Shown: positions 44,982-57,665 of the stretch, in pieces
How the letters are laid out: each line of letters starts with the position of its first letter
Numbering within the stretch: the stretch's first letter is position 1
Origin: Montifringilla adamsi
Taxonomy: Eukaryota; Chordata; Aves; Passeriformes; Passeridae
Assembly (NCBI GenBank): GCA_017590115.1
Contig: JAGGNK010015447.1
Location: forward strand, 1,364,001 to 1,428,000
Length of the DNA stretch: 64,000 nt
Direction: 5' to 3'
The notes under the pieces: generated by a model
Database searches by the model: none
Seen by the model: the letters and a program-made list of their open reading frames with translations, nothing else
What the model was told of the DNA's origin: nothing
Program-made: the position numbers and the translations under genes

Positions 44982-47900
44982 CCCTGACCTGGGGTCCATC
45001 AGGGAGGCTCCCAGATGGGGCTCTCCATGTCTCCTCAGGTCTGGCTGCTGGTGCAGCCCCCTCTAATTCTTGCAGCCTTAGTGCAGAGACCCAGAGAATG
45101 GTGTGCCCCCTTACAGGTGGGATGTCATGCCTGACCCCATCAAAAAAGCTCCAGCAAAAACGAGCAGGGGAAAAGAAAAAAGCGTCAAAGCATTTATTGT
45201 TTGGTTCGATGCATTAGCCCTTTTGGATTGACAGTAGTTGTGGTGGGCAAGTAACAAAACCCAACCCAAACCAACAGCACTGTGGGACTGGTAATTTTTA
45301 ATAAAGACACAAATCAAGCACTTGGATCCCCTGCAGAATTTTTACTGTCATAAAAAGCTCCTCTTCACAACGAGTGTTTGCCCTCACCTAATAGTGGAAC
45401 ACAGGAGCCCAGGGAGAGCCCTCCACAGCAGCATGAGCCAGGCCCACTTCATGGCACACTTCCAAAAGCTTCCTGGTGGAAAACTGTGTGTAGTCACAGG
45501 CTCCCATCCCCTGAGAGGGGAGATGGGAATACTTTGACAAAACCTCAGGATTTTGGCATGGGTGAAACCCAATCCTGGTCTCTCTGTGGGACACACCAGT
45601 GTTGCTGCGTGGCTTTTAGTGGAAATTAATGGTCAGGTTCTTACAGTAAATGCAGTGCTAGACTGTCCCAGCAATTAGAGCACATCACCCCTTCTGAAGA
45701 GGAATGCCCCTTTCTCATCAGGGGTTTGAGCAGCAATCTTAATTAAGGTGATCTCTGGTTCTGTTCATGATTGTGTTTTCAACCATCGGGCTCATATTTG
45801 TAATTTTCTTTTCTTCAATGATGCAAATCTTTTTTCCCTCGTCTTGGGTGGCAGTAAAAAAAAAAAAAAAAAGGCTTTTCTGGAAAATAAAAAAGCCTCT
45901 TGAGGAAAACTACAAAAAAGAATTTTATGTATTAAAATAGAAAATTTACTTTAAAAGACCCAGCTGTGAGGTTGACTCAAAATAGATTTGTTAAACATAC
46001 AGTCTTGATCCAAACCAAAGATTACACTTTGTGAATAAAGATTCACTTTTATTTTGTAAATTCTCATACATGTTCTTCTAGTCTTCTGGAAGAAAATTCA
46101 CTAATTTATTTTGCTTTTCTCTACTTTGTTTCACCTCCCCCACTTTTTACATTATAGTCTCCATGATCTATAAAAATAACCCTAATTTTCTTCTGCTCTG
46201 GATAAACCCATAGCTATTATAAGCTAGAAGAAAAAGCCCCTTTCATATTGTTGATATTGGATGTTTGTTTAATTTCAGTGGGGCTTTCTAAAAGTGTAAT
46301 GCAAGTAGAGTTTATTACTATTTGAGGCTTTAATTGCTGTAGTAATATTTTTTTACAGCTCCTTATTTTTATGTTTAAGAGTCCCCAGACCCTTTGATTT
46401 ATTGGCATTGGTGAATGATTGATAAATGATTGAGGTTACACAGAAAAACTGAAGGCATTGTATGAAATAGAAGTGGTGCCAGAATGACTGTGCAGGACCC
46501 ACCAGTGCATTTAATGTGATGCATACTACACAGCTGCTACAAGCTGCAGCCCAAGCTTTCACAAATATCAACTGTTCACTGGGAAGAGACTAAAAAACAT
46601 AAAATAATAAGAGTGGGGGGGTTTTCTTGCTCATCAGAAGTGTCGTGTGTTCTCTTATAATCTAGCTTTCCATTTCAGTGTCTCAGAGTTTATTTCTGGA
46701 ATATCATAACCACAAAAGAGAATGAGAAAAAGGTAGTAGGCAGGGTTTTCAAAGGGACCTAAAACAGTTAGACACCTAATTTCTGTGACATTTCAATTGG
46801 AGTTGTTATTTTTCCCTCTTAAGGTTCTTTGAAATAGCAAGGATTTCTGTTTCAGGCTTGTGAGCTTCCTCACTGCCTCTGCTGCTATCAGTTGTTATTC
46901 TTACAGAATAACAGAAAATTTGGGGGGCTCAGGTACCTGGCAGAAACTGTATTTTTATACTATTTGTATTTTGAACCTAAATTCCAAACAGTTTGCACTT
47001 ATCAGAGTAAGAAGTAATGGATGCATTCCTGGATGAATGCAGAAGACATTTGCTTTAACAAAATGCTTCTGCTGATAACGCTCCTTGTGTTAAGTCACCT
47101 CAGGTTGCTTGTTTTCCTTGATGTCTTAAAATGTTTTGAAAAGCTGGTTCTTTAGGAGGAAAAGCACAGAAATAAGTGCAGGATGCTTGTGTTGGAAATG
47201 GAATGGTCAAACAGTGCAAAAGCTGAACAACGAGCATTGATTAATTCCTGACTTTTCAAGCTCCTGATATTCTTCCCACTGGAGCAAACTTAGGTAGGCA
47301 ATACCTCCTGGGCTGGGTGGGGGATGCTCCTGCAGGGTCAAGCCCCTGCGCAGTGGAGAGGAAGCCCTGGTAACTTTGCATTTGTGGCAGTGTTTTGTGG
47401 AGCTTTGCGAGTAACTGAGCACAGACTGTCCCCAGTGCCTGATCTAGGAGCAGATCTGATCCAGGAAATGCTGGGCAGGACAAGGAAACCAGGACTACCT
47501 GCTTTGGCTGGAGTGCCCCACTGAACTGAATGAAGCATGACACAGAGCTGCACCCTGACAGGCGCCAGCTGACTTCAGCTGGGAGCTGGAGCAAGCCCAG
47601 CCACAGCATATGTTCGCAATCAAAAAGTCATTAAAAATTCACATAGACAAGTTACTCCGTTTGGAGCCTGTCTGTGAAACTGCACTCCAGCCGATGCAGT
47701 AGCTCGGGCTCGATGCTCCTGGTAATCTTCCTTAAGCCTGTGAATCTGTGGGGAGATGGGAGAAGGGCACTTGCTCTGGTTTGAATTTCTCATTTTCTTA
47801 ATCTTAAGGGAATGATTTCCCTCCCATTGGCCTTGGCGTGGATGTCTTCTGAAAGGCATATCTCTGAGCATCATCTTCCTTGGCAGGCATTCTGCTGAAA

Positions 47901-50900
47901 CTCAGCCTGGGGGTAAAAAAAAAAAAGTAATTAATTTTTTCCCTATGTTAATTGTGTGGGCTAACGTTGTCCTCTGGTTTGGACTCTGATTTTGGTTGCT
48001 AAATATAAAAGTAATTAAAAGGGTTAATGTGTGAGCCCTCCTCCCATTCAGGATGCTGCTGTAGGAAATTCATAGGAAGCAGGTCATCCGTAGGCACCTT
48101 GGAAATGAAGTGAGGTGCACAGTAACATGCAATGAGTTAGATTAAAACACGTTTATAACACATTTATTCTGGGTTTATACAGCACTCTGGCAATGAAAAA
48201 GAGTTAGATACCGAAAAAGCAACAAATTAGAGGCCCCGGTAATTTGCTGTTGGCAGCCACACTTGCTCTTGGGTGCAGCGTGATTGACAGGTACTGCAGG
48301 CTTTCCATGAATGTCACTGCCACTTGGAAGTGCAGTGGGCTTCACCCTTCTCTGTGGGAGGAGACACTTGCCATTAAATATTTCCCTTGGTTCTGTCCTT
48401 CTCTTGCAGACCGTGTCCCAGGTGCCTGCTCCCCAAGGGGTTGAACTCTCTCTGGTGGTCTCCCATAAAAAGTCAGTAGAGATTCCCTTCTGGTTTCCTA
48501 CACAGTAGTTTTCACTGAAGGTGAAGATGGAATTAATCTGAAGTTTAACTGACGTTTATGCTGTCCTACTTACCAAAATGTCAGTGCCACTCTTCTTTCT
48601 GTCACTGCTCTTTTGAAGGTGCAGACTGTCCTTGAAGAAAACAGAGAAGTAGGAGAGATGATCAAGAAGTCCACTTTTATTGTATCACAGGGAGAAATCC
48701 AACCCCGAAGCCATTGCTTAAGAAGCCAAATTCTTAGTAACTTCTTTGTGGTATGACAGTCTTTGGAAAAATGAAAATCGTTAGGTAGTCAGCCCTTGCT
48801 CAGAGTTGAGCTTTGGATAAATTAGCAACTCTTCAAGGCACAATTTTGTTAATCGCCAACAATTACATACTTTGTTTTTACATTAGCCCAGCTGTGCTGA
48901 AAGTTCCTGTGCCTCTAGTGCATTTTCCATTTTTTAATGGGCTTGGTATTGAGCCTCAACAATCAGGAGCTTGTTTTTATGTTAGAAAAAGTTCTCCGTG
49001 TGAACCGTAAAATTAACCGGGTAATTTTAGCTTTTTTGTTTTATTTGCAGAGTTGTGTTTGTTTGTTTATGAATCCCTTTTCCCCTCATTTTAGTTATTC
49101 GAGTACAGTCTTTTTGACTTTGAGGTTATTTTTATATGACAAACACTTGATCTCAGAAGGAGATGCTTCTGGTTTGGATTAATACAAGTCTGAAAAAAAT
49201 TGGCTGCATACTTTTGGAATATCAAACAGTTCGATAAGGTATAAAAATACAGTTTTTAATGTTTATTTGCAGATAGTTAAATGCAGTGTAAACCAATTTC
49301 TGAGTTTATTTGCTTTTATGCATTTGCTCTGGCATGCAAACAAACCTCACTTTTGGGATGTGACAAGGACAAACACAGGACTGTGTAGATTAATGGGTGT
49401 GTTTGCCACAGTTGAACATGTGGTTCCTAAAGTTCAGGACAAGTAAAAATACAGAATAAAAACACTGATGGCTTGTGCCAGGCAGACACTGCCTCTGAAG
49501 AGTGGAGCTGTATGGCATTTCTTTCCTTTCTTTTTCCTCTTTGGAAAGGAGAATTGTCACAAAAGGAAAACTCTCCTCTCCCCTGAATTAAAGAGAAGGC
49601 GTGCAGCAGCTGAGGGCACCATGGCTGTGAGGTGCAGGCTGCTCTCGGGGGAGAACTGTGTAGTACCAACTCAAACCATCAATATCAGGCTCTGCAGGGG
49701 TAAGACGGACAAAGACATGCTCAGCACGAGCCAGTGTCAAGGCCAGAGTGACCAAGCAATGACTTGTGGTGTCCACATCAGAAATGGAGGGCTGAGACCC
49801 TCGTGTGCCAGACGCACAGTGCCTGGATGGGAATGGGGTGAGATGTCCTGGTACATCCCAGACTTGTTGTGCTGGTGCTTGAACCTCAAAAAACCTCAAC
49901 TGAGTCTGGTCAGTATGCCTGTGTTCCATGAGGTGTGGAAACTGTGGGTAATTCCTCAAAGTACCAGAGTAAGCAGATCCAAGCAAGGGCATCCTGGGGC
50001 TCTTCCAGCTTCACTTGGTGGTCGGATGTTAACCAAGGATTGTGTTGGTTGGACTGACTAATTTTCTGGAGCTGTCACCAGCAGAGATATGGTGATATTC
50101 ATGAAGGAAGTTTGGGTGCCAGGTATCACACACAGCCATGTTAGTTGCTAGCTGGTTCATTTGCCAGCTTGGCCAAGACAGAGGTCATTGGGGTTGGTAT
50201 CTCCTGGTAGTGGTGGAAGAGAGCATGGAGGCACATTGCCGTGCTTCTGTCCCTGCCTCCTTACCCTAGCAGCTCTCAAAAAACCCAAATACAAGCAGGA
50301 ATTAAGTTCCTTGTTGAGTGAGGCTGGCTGTTGCAACAGCGAAGCTTTGCTCCTTACCAGAAAACTCTTCTTTCTTTTTAATACCCACTTGAGGAAGTTG
50401 GTGTTCTTATATCTGAGTAATAAATGTATGGTTTTCTGAGACCCTCTGTAAAATAAAACCTGCTGTCAGTCTGGTCTAAAGCCCATATGAGTGAATCACA
50501 TGGAGTGCCATGGATTTGTCAGTGTTTATGAATCAAGCCCTGTAGCTTTCAGTATATTACAAACAGAAAGCTCTGTGTTACTATTTTTTGTGAGTCAGTT
50601 GCACCTAGATAGCTCTTAACAGGGCAGCAGCACCTTCAGTCAGAGCTTTTCTCCAAGGAATTACCTCTCTGCCCCTACAGAAAAGCAGCTTCTGTTATTT
50701 CAGCAAGATTTTAATTTTTGTAATTTCCGTAGTTAACCATTTAGTGGTGACACACATTAACCTCATTCTTCTTCCATATTGTCAGGTCTGTCCCCATTTA
50801 TCCAAACAGCCAAGCAGCTCCACCCTGGAGGCCTGGCCCATGGCAAAGCCTTGCACCCCTTCCCAAATCCATGCTGCTGCAATGTTTTTGCTGCCAGCTG

Positions 50901-53900
50901 CTGCACAGGGTTGTTTTGTTCATATGTGCTGGGACATCTCTCTTCTCCATTCATGGAATCTGAAGGTCGAGATCATCTCCTGTTTTTCCAGAGCAAACTG
51001 TTGGCAGATGGGGCTTCTGTCTCTACTGCCATCCAGAGGCATGGCAGCAGGGAAGGATTTTCTGCCCCCAAATTCATCCTCAGTCCGTCCCCATCCTCAG
51101 GTGCTGGTATGAGGAAGGGTGGGATGCATTCTCGGTTTATCCACTGTCATACCTTGTTTGGGTACAAACTTTGAAAGGGTGGTAACAGGAGAGTGATTTT
51201 GCCACTGCTGAGGCTCTCTGACACTTACTGAAAATACACAGGTTGGCAATCGCTCTCTTGAACTCTTAGCGCAGTCCCCAAGGCCCATGTTTCCTAACCA
51301 TCATTGGCTCCCAAATAATTAAAAAAAAACTTAATGAGTTGCATATTTTTAAACCAAAACTTCTAAAGATATGTTTGCTTTTATTGCCTCTTAAGTTTTT
51401 CTGGTTTACTTGTCTGTGTGACTGTACACATCAGGGAGTTGTCGTGCTTTCCCCAACCTGGTGGGTCTCACATAGTTAGGTCATCTAGATTGGAATGTCA
51501 TCTAGGTAGCCTCATCCCTTCTCCCAGAACATGCTGGGATTGTGAGACTTGCTTTATAATCGAAGCAGCTGACAGCAAGACACTCTCAGATCTCGGGTCT
51601 TCAAAATGCAGTCTGTGTTAGGAAAACCAAAATTAATTCAAAACAAAACTTCCAGAACTTTGAGAGCACATATGAACAGGCTCCTGACAGAACAGTCAAT
51701 CCTTTGTAAATGGAATTCTTGGAGATTCCCTACTTCAGCGGATGAATGATAACCAGTGTGTCTCTCATGCACAGTCTAATTTTACAAACCAGTACATTCT
51801 TAAAGCCTAGTTTGGGTTTTTTCTATTTTTATTTTTGTCTGGATTAGCTTCTGGAAAGAGTGACCAGTTTGGAATGGATGAATGGTTCTGCAGACATCCA
51901 TTAAATCGATAAAGCAGCAGAAATTATGCCCAGTGTGCAAGAAAGTCTACAACAGGTTTACTCTTCCAGCCCTGCGTCATACAATTTTAGCAGTGCAAAC
52001 AGAAACCTCCACAGATTTCGGATGTGCAGACTGCACACGCTGGGTAGCTCTATCAGCCCCTTAGCAGACTGGAAACTGTTTTGCAGTGCGACATTGGAGC
52101 ATGACTGTTCTGCAACAGGGCTCAGAGCCAAACTCCTCAGAACAGCGTTTGGCTGATCATTTGGATTGAAACAAATGACACATTGAGATTACCTCTTCCT
52201 GCTCCTGCAAGATTTCAGGCAGTGCTGCTTTTATTTTTGTTTATTTGTTTATTCATGTATTTGAAAAGAGGGAAGTATTTCAGTGCTTATGAAAAGCCAA
52301 TGCCTGGCAGGACTGAGAGCAGCCTGAAATTATGCTGGCAAGCGCCGAGGCATTTCCTTCACCCCGCCAAAGCACCCCAGGCTTTCCTGACAATAGCCCT
52401 ATTCCTGTGCCCCTCCAGAGCAATGACTGAAAATTGCACCTCTGTGCTGTGTTGATTTCTTGTTGTTGTTTTCTTTGGAATATATAGCATGTATGTGTTT
52501 TTGTCTTTATTAGCCACTATTAAAAAGTAAATGAAACAACTGACAACAAATAAAGCTTTTATTTCCAGTAGAGTTAGGTTAAACAAATGATCAGTCCTTA
52601 GCTGAAGGAGTCAATATAGTGGTTACAGAAAGCAGACCAGAAAACATACAGAACTGCTTTAGAAAAAGAAAAAAAAAAAAACACCCCGAGACAGCAGGAA
52701 ACAAAGAGTTATTCAACTGATGAAGTGATAGACGCCTATGAAGGGGTCAAGGGGTGCCAGACCCTGTGAAGAACAGCATTTCATTTTAAATACCCCAACT
52801 TAAGCCTGTTGCATGGAAGGGAGTTTATACTGGAAAAGGCAGGATATATTGCTGTGCCTATCAGCAGTGACAGGACATAAAGAGCAGCAGTGTTTGATCA
52901 GACTTTCACAGGTAATGTAGTGTTTCCTTTAGGAATTAAATATAAAGCTTTTTTAAGTTTTATAATGCAGAAGCAGGCAAACTTGTAACAAACAATAGTT
53001 TAGTGGATATTTGCAGTCCAAAGCAGGACTCTTATACAAAACAGTGGTGTTGCTTTATAGAGGTGAGGCAAACCCACCATCTGCACACAGGTCTGTGTGA
53101 TCTATGCCAATGCACAGCAGCCCAGGACACAGGGCCGCAATAATTTTTAAAGCTTAAAAGACAGCTTTAAAGGTTTACATGAAAACCTGAAAACCATAGC
53201 AATGGTATTGCTAATATGACTGTTTAGTTTGTGTATTAGTGTGCTCAATTGAAGGTGAGGGCATACACGGGACACCGTCAGGATGAGGAGGCACCTCTCC
53301 CACGAATTGTGTCTGCCAGAGGTTGCTCAGAGTCAGAGCAGTCTCTGGGAGGTGTGGGACGGAGGTGGGAGCAATTCCCAGGTCCCCAGCATGGCCCAGG
53401 GTGACGGTACTGGCTGACTACTGCACTGGCTGTAGCTAAACTTCCAGAAGAACAAGCAGTGGCCACGGGAAGGCTGAAGATTTGCAGGACACAGCCTTTC
53501 TGTCTGAACGTGCCCTCTCCTGTAAATGCAGAGAAAAAACCAAGTACCTAAAAAGCTTTTTTTTCTTTGTTTTTTTAAAATACATTATTTCAGACTTGCA
53601 AAGGGAAACTGTAGACTTTCCAGAGCGATGTACAGCAAAAGTACATGTGATTATTTTCCTTTAATTAAAATGTTTACATCGACCTTATTGTAACAATTGG
53701 TTTCAGTGTTTCACAGATTTTAGGGTTGGGAGATATCCTTTAACCCAAAATTTCTTCTCCATTGGGGATTGCATGATAGGAGACTGAACTGAGTGACATG
53801 CAGGAGATGGGGAACCCTAAGCCCATCCCTACCACTGACTCCTTTCTTTCCTGCACAGTAGCAAATAGCCAAAACATGTGGCTTAGCTTCTCTCAAGATT

Positions 53901-56557
53901 TTTGCAGGGTACAGGGATCTTGAGACACCCGGGCTAGCTCTGAAATATATGAATGGAGTCTAGGAGGCATGTTTAGATGAGCAACATACTTGGGATGAGC
54001 TTTTTGCATGGTCTCATTTTTTCTCATATCCAGGGTGCCAGCACAGGCATCTCTGCATGGTACTGAGCTGGATTACATAGTGACCATAATGTCTCTAAAG
54101 ATCCTGGAGATTGAGGAATACTATTGGGATATGGCCTTTCTAAAACTGGATTTGGATATCCTCAATTGTCCCTCCCTGTACTGGGAATCTTGAACCCTTA
54201 GGGTCTGCCTGGTTCCCCATGAGAGTTTCTGCACAGGACATTGCACAGGAGGTTGCACAAAGCACCTCAGATCTATAAGGGAACAGCAGAAACCAAAAGC
54301 ATGGTGACCACAGCAAAATACCAAACATGGATGGTAACATTCATGAACTACTCTAGTATTTCAGAGAAGAGATGTAAGGACCAAGGAAGAAGTGCCAGGA
54401 GAACCTGGCTGCATTGGAGTTTGTTATTTCCATGCTTGCCAAGCTGGCCACTGGATCACCAGGCATCTTTTCTTGCACTCTTTTTAAAAATTTTAACCCT
54501 AATGATGAACTGTTTGAACCAGCATTTGACTTCCAATTGAAGTAGCTTTGAAGAATTTCTTTAATTAATCAGAACTGTATGCAAAAAAGAAGAAAACCAC
54601 AGTGAGGGCTGGAGGATGGAACAGCAGACTAAAATAGACTGAAACCCAGCAAACTGCGTTTAACCTTGGGTTTAGGCATGTATATAGTAATACTGATTTC
54701 AGCTGGGCTGTTGTCATGAGGACAGCCAGCTCACTCGGGAGCTTAGTGCATTGTCATCCAGATAGAGCTAGAAGAGATCTCAAAGGTAGATACGCCTGCT
54801 GCCAGTTTATAAAAAGAAGCTTAGAAAGTTTTCTGCTCCAAATGGAGTCAGAACTGTGCAATAGATGTGCATAAAAATTAGGGTAAGGTTCTGTCTCCAA
54901 GCAAGTAATTAGCAACCCTTTTAATTGGCAAGAACAGGTAATGATTCTTTAGAAGTTTTGACTTGCATTCCTCTTTGACTTTTTAAATAAATCTTTAAAA
55001 GACCAGTGTATTTCCTTAGGTATGTCCTTACTTTCCTCTCTGAAGATTTCCATTTATAGTTTTTGAAATATTGGCAAGTATGCAGAAGATGTAGGCTGTG
55101 CTATTGCAAAACCCAGCACATGTCAGCACCAAGCAATTGCCATACAGGGACCTTAAATTAGAATTATAACGGGCTTGGTAGTAGTTGAGCTGAATACTTG
55201 ATTTCTTCAGCTGGTGGCCATTCAACAAAATAACAGAAAATGTATCTGAGGTGAACAAAAGAAAGGGATTTCTCAATTAAAATGAAATCCAAAATTAAGG
55301 GATTATAAATTATGTTTTTTGTTCTCAGCCCAAGCTGAATGATTTTTTGTGGTATAGAAAAATATTTTCTTGCAGGCTTGGTTTCTTTCTCTTGCCAGTG
55401 ATTTTAAAATGTTTTATTGAATAAACGTTTCAAATTCTTGCCCACTACAAATATGCCCTTTTTGACTGAAAAAGTTTGTGGAATTTTTGGCCAGATTTGT
55501 TTGGCCTGAGGTGTATTTTGAAGGAAAAAGAATTGCTGCAAAGGAAATTTGCTCTACTAACTAGCACTTCTACAGTCCTTTCTGCTTCCCTGGACACTAG
55601 TTACATATTTCCACTTCACTTTGTTTTCTTTAGGGAGAAGATGGTGTGATTCAAGTCTTTTTTAATGCAGTAATTATAGTTTTACACAGTAATTTGGCAT
55701 GTTGCTTTCTTTGGGTACTTATATTCTCATGTATATTGTTGGCCTGGCTGGGCATTGGCTTCTGGACCTACCATCTATAAAATCAGGCAAAGTTTTGCTC
55801 AGATCAACTTAGGACTGCTGAGATTTCCAGCCTGTGCTCTCTTACGGTGAGGCTGCAATACTTTAGGCACTCCTTTATTTAGATTAGAAATTTCAGCATG
55901 GCAGCACATCCCCATAGTCACCACAAACAATTGATAAACTGGTGCTTCAAGGAGTTGTTCTGGTACGTGCAGGCATGAAGAACGTGGCAGTACGTGCAGG
56001 TGCATAATAGCAGCTCTCAGAAAAGATAATTTCCAGTAATGATTATTTGTTACTGCTTCCGCAACATGAGAGCAGAATGAGGGCATTTAATTGATTATGA
56101 AAACAAAACTTAACAAGAGGTGCTCTTTGTATGAAAGTGTGGCAGGTGATGGAACTGTTTGGGAGCAGTGACATTATCCCAATTTCTTGCCTCACTACAG
56201 CCTAGACATAATCAAGGTTGAAAATTGAAAAAATTAAGCTTGCTTTTCTTCCTCTGGAGTATAAAATGTCTAACAGAAGGGGAAGGCAGAATTTTTGTGA
56301 GAAATGTTGTCCCATTTCCAGCACTGGTCTGATGTAGGTCTTTTGTTATGTGTCAGACAGAGACTTTTGTTATTTCATGAGCCTTTTAGTCAATAAACAC
56401 AGTTTAGGTTTGAAGAATGTGTGACATCATATAGTATACACTTCATAGAAATATTGTGGCTGCATAGGAAGCAGTATATAATTTATTCCTTGATTTCTTA
56501 ATAGTGCTCTGTAATCTGTTTTAAGTTCTTCTCCTTGACTTGTGACTACAGTTATTG
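44982..56557. other. Unique non-coding DNA
   Basis: More than 11 kb without a recognised gene. Contents: an A17 run at 45856-45872, an A12 run at about 52669-52680, a possible very short CR1 tail at 53709-53742, and a three-fold ACGTG cluster at 55963-56000. The longest open frame of the window (197 codons, 49468-50061, plus strand) lies here. It has no signal peptide, domain or family resemblance I can recognise, and an antisense frame of 134 codons overlaps it. I regard it as chance. Confidence 0.6.
53709..53742 (-). mobile_element. Possible tiny CR1 tail remnant
   Basis: tttcacagattttagggttg followed by ggagatatcctttaa resembles the last 35 bp of CR1 in reverse complement (family 'cacagaat..ttggaagagacctttaa'). 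Too short and diverged to be certain. Confidence 0.3.
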
Positions 56558-57665
56558 CACAGAATCACAAGGTTGGAAGAGACTTTCAAGATCATCGAGT
56601 CCAACCCATTCCCTAACACCTCAACCAAACCACAGCACCGAGTGCCAGATCCAGTTTTTTTTAAGCACATCCAGGGATGGTGACTCCACCACCACCCCAG
56701 GCAGACCATTCCAGTACTTTATAATCCTTTGTGTGAAAAACTTTTTCCTGATATCTAACCTGTATTTCCCTTGATGCAGCTTGAGACTGTGTCCTCTGGT
56801 TCTGTCAGTTGCTGCCTGGAGAAGCACTCAGTATAAATTGCTCCATTATCTTGCCAGGTACTGAGGTCAGGCTGAGCCACAAGCTCATCTGCCAGCTCTC
56901 TCATCACCCTGGGGTAGATCCCATCTGGTCCCATAGATTTATGAATATCCAAGCATCTCAGAAGTTCTCTGACTGCCTCTTCTTGGATAATGGGGTGACC
57001 ACTCTGTTCCGTGGCACCATCAACCAACCCAAGAGGACAGCTGTCTTGGGGACCAGCCGTCTTCCCACTAAAGACTGAGGCAAAGAAGGCATTAAGCACT
57101 TCTGCCTTCTCCTCATCTGCAGTTACTAAGCTCCCTCTCTCATCCAGTAAAGAACAAAGGTTGGTCTTACCCTTCCTTTTACTATTAATATATTTGTAAA
57201 AATATTTTTTATTATTCTTTACAAAAGTTGCCAAATTAAGTTCTAAATGAGCTTTGGCCTCTCTAATTTTGTTTTTTCTACATGCCCTAGCAACCCCCTT
57301 AAATACTTCCTGAGAGATCTGGCCCTCCTTCCAAAGATGATACATCCTCCTTTTATTCCTAAATTCCTTTGAAACCTCGTTGCCCATCCAAGCTGGGCAT
57401 TTACCTCATTGGCTCATCTTTTGGTACACAGGGACAGTCTGTTCCTGTGCTCTCAAGATCTCTGTTTTGAAGCTTGCCCACCTTTCCTGAACTCCTTTGC
57501 TTTTAAGCACCGCTTCCCAAGGAACTCTCTGAATAAGTCTCCTAAGCAGGCCAAAGTCTGCCCTCCAGAAGTCCAGTGTAAGAGTCTTATTGGTGTTCCT
57601 CCTCATTTCACCAAATAACGAGAACTCTATAATTTCATGATCACAGCAAAAGGAGGTCATTCACC
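56558..57665 (-). mobile_element. CR1 retrotransposon copy with two internal deletions
   Basis: Minus-strand CR1 copy. From its 5' side (high coordinates) the ORF2 relic starts at the last endonuclease motif (CCDHEIIEFSLF, at about 57648). It continues through the conserved linker (LDFWRADFGLLRRL; later AHLELNLATFVKNNKKYF and EVLNAFFASVFSGK) to the start of the reverse transcriptase (HKSMGPDG, MRELADELVA). One in-frame TGA (57406-57408) interrupts it. Near 56874 the sequence jumps to the stretch that in CR1 encodes SLTSVPGKIMEQ, now out of frame. Near 56820 it jumps again to the C-terminal DRTRGHSLKL, YRLDIRKKFFTQR and YWNGLP segment, then the 3' tail ending at about 56558 with gattctgtg. The palm with the catalytic Asp residues is absent. 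Inactive. Confidence 0.95.
56755..57660 (-). pseudogene. CR1 ORF2 relic (endonuclease end to start of RT)
   Basis: Within the CR1 copy, 57660 to 57409 and 57387 to 56755 are open in the same frame, separated only by the TGA at 57406-57408 and six sense codons (GKCPAW). Together they cover the end of the apurinic-type endonuclease domain (Asp-His pair retained), the linker, and the first part of the reverse transcriptase. The last 40 or so codons, after LADELVA, read the wrong frame of CR1 sequence because of the first deletion. In the intact family ORF2 nicks the target DNA and copies the element RNA at that nick. This copy lacks the polymerase active site and most endonuclease motifs, so it can do neither. 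Confidence 0.9.

Noticed and set aside
48410..48508. Strong acceptor followed by an open frame to a stop
   Set aside because: No poly-A signal context, homology or upstream exon was recognised, so a terminal exon cannot be supported.
49468..50061. 197-codon open frame, the longest in the window
   Set aside because: No start context, domain or signal stands out, and an antisense frame of 134 codons overlaps it. A frame of this length is close to what chance gives for six frames of 64 kb. A tblastn hit with conserved frame would reverse this.
54750..54850. agagctagaagagatctcaa followed by a 'tttataaaaagaagcttag' stretch, faintly like an old LINE or MIR-type tail
   Set aside because: Blocks are short and diverged and the connecting sequence does not align. 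Not enough to call.
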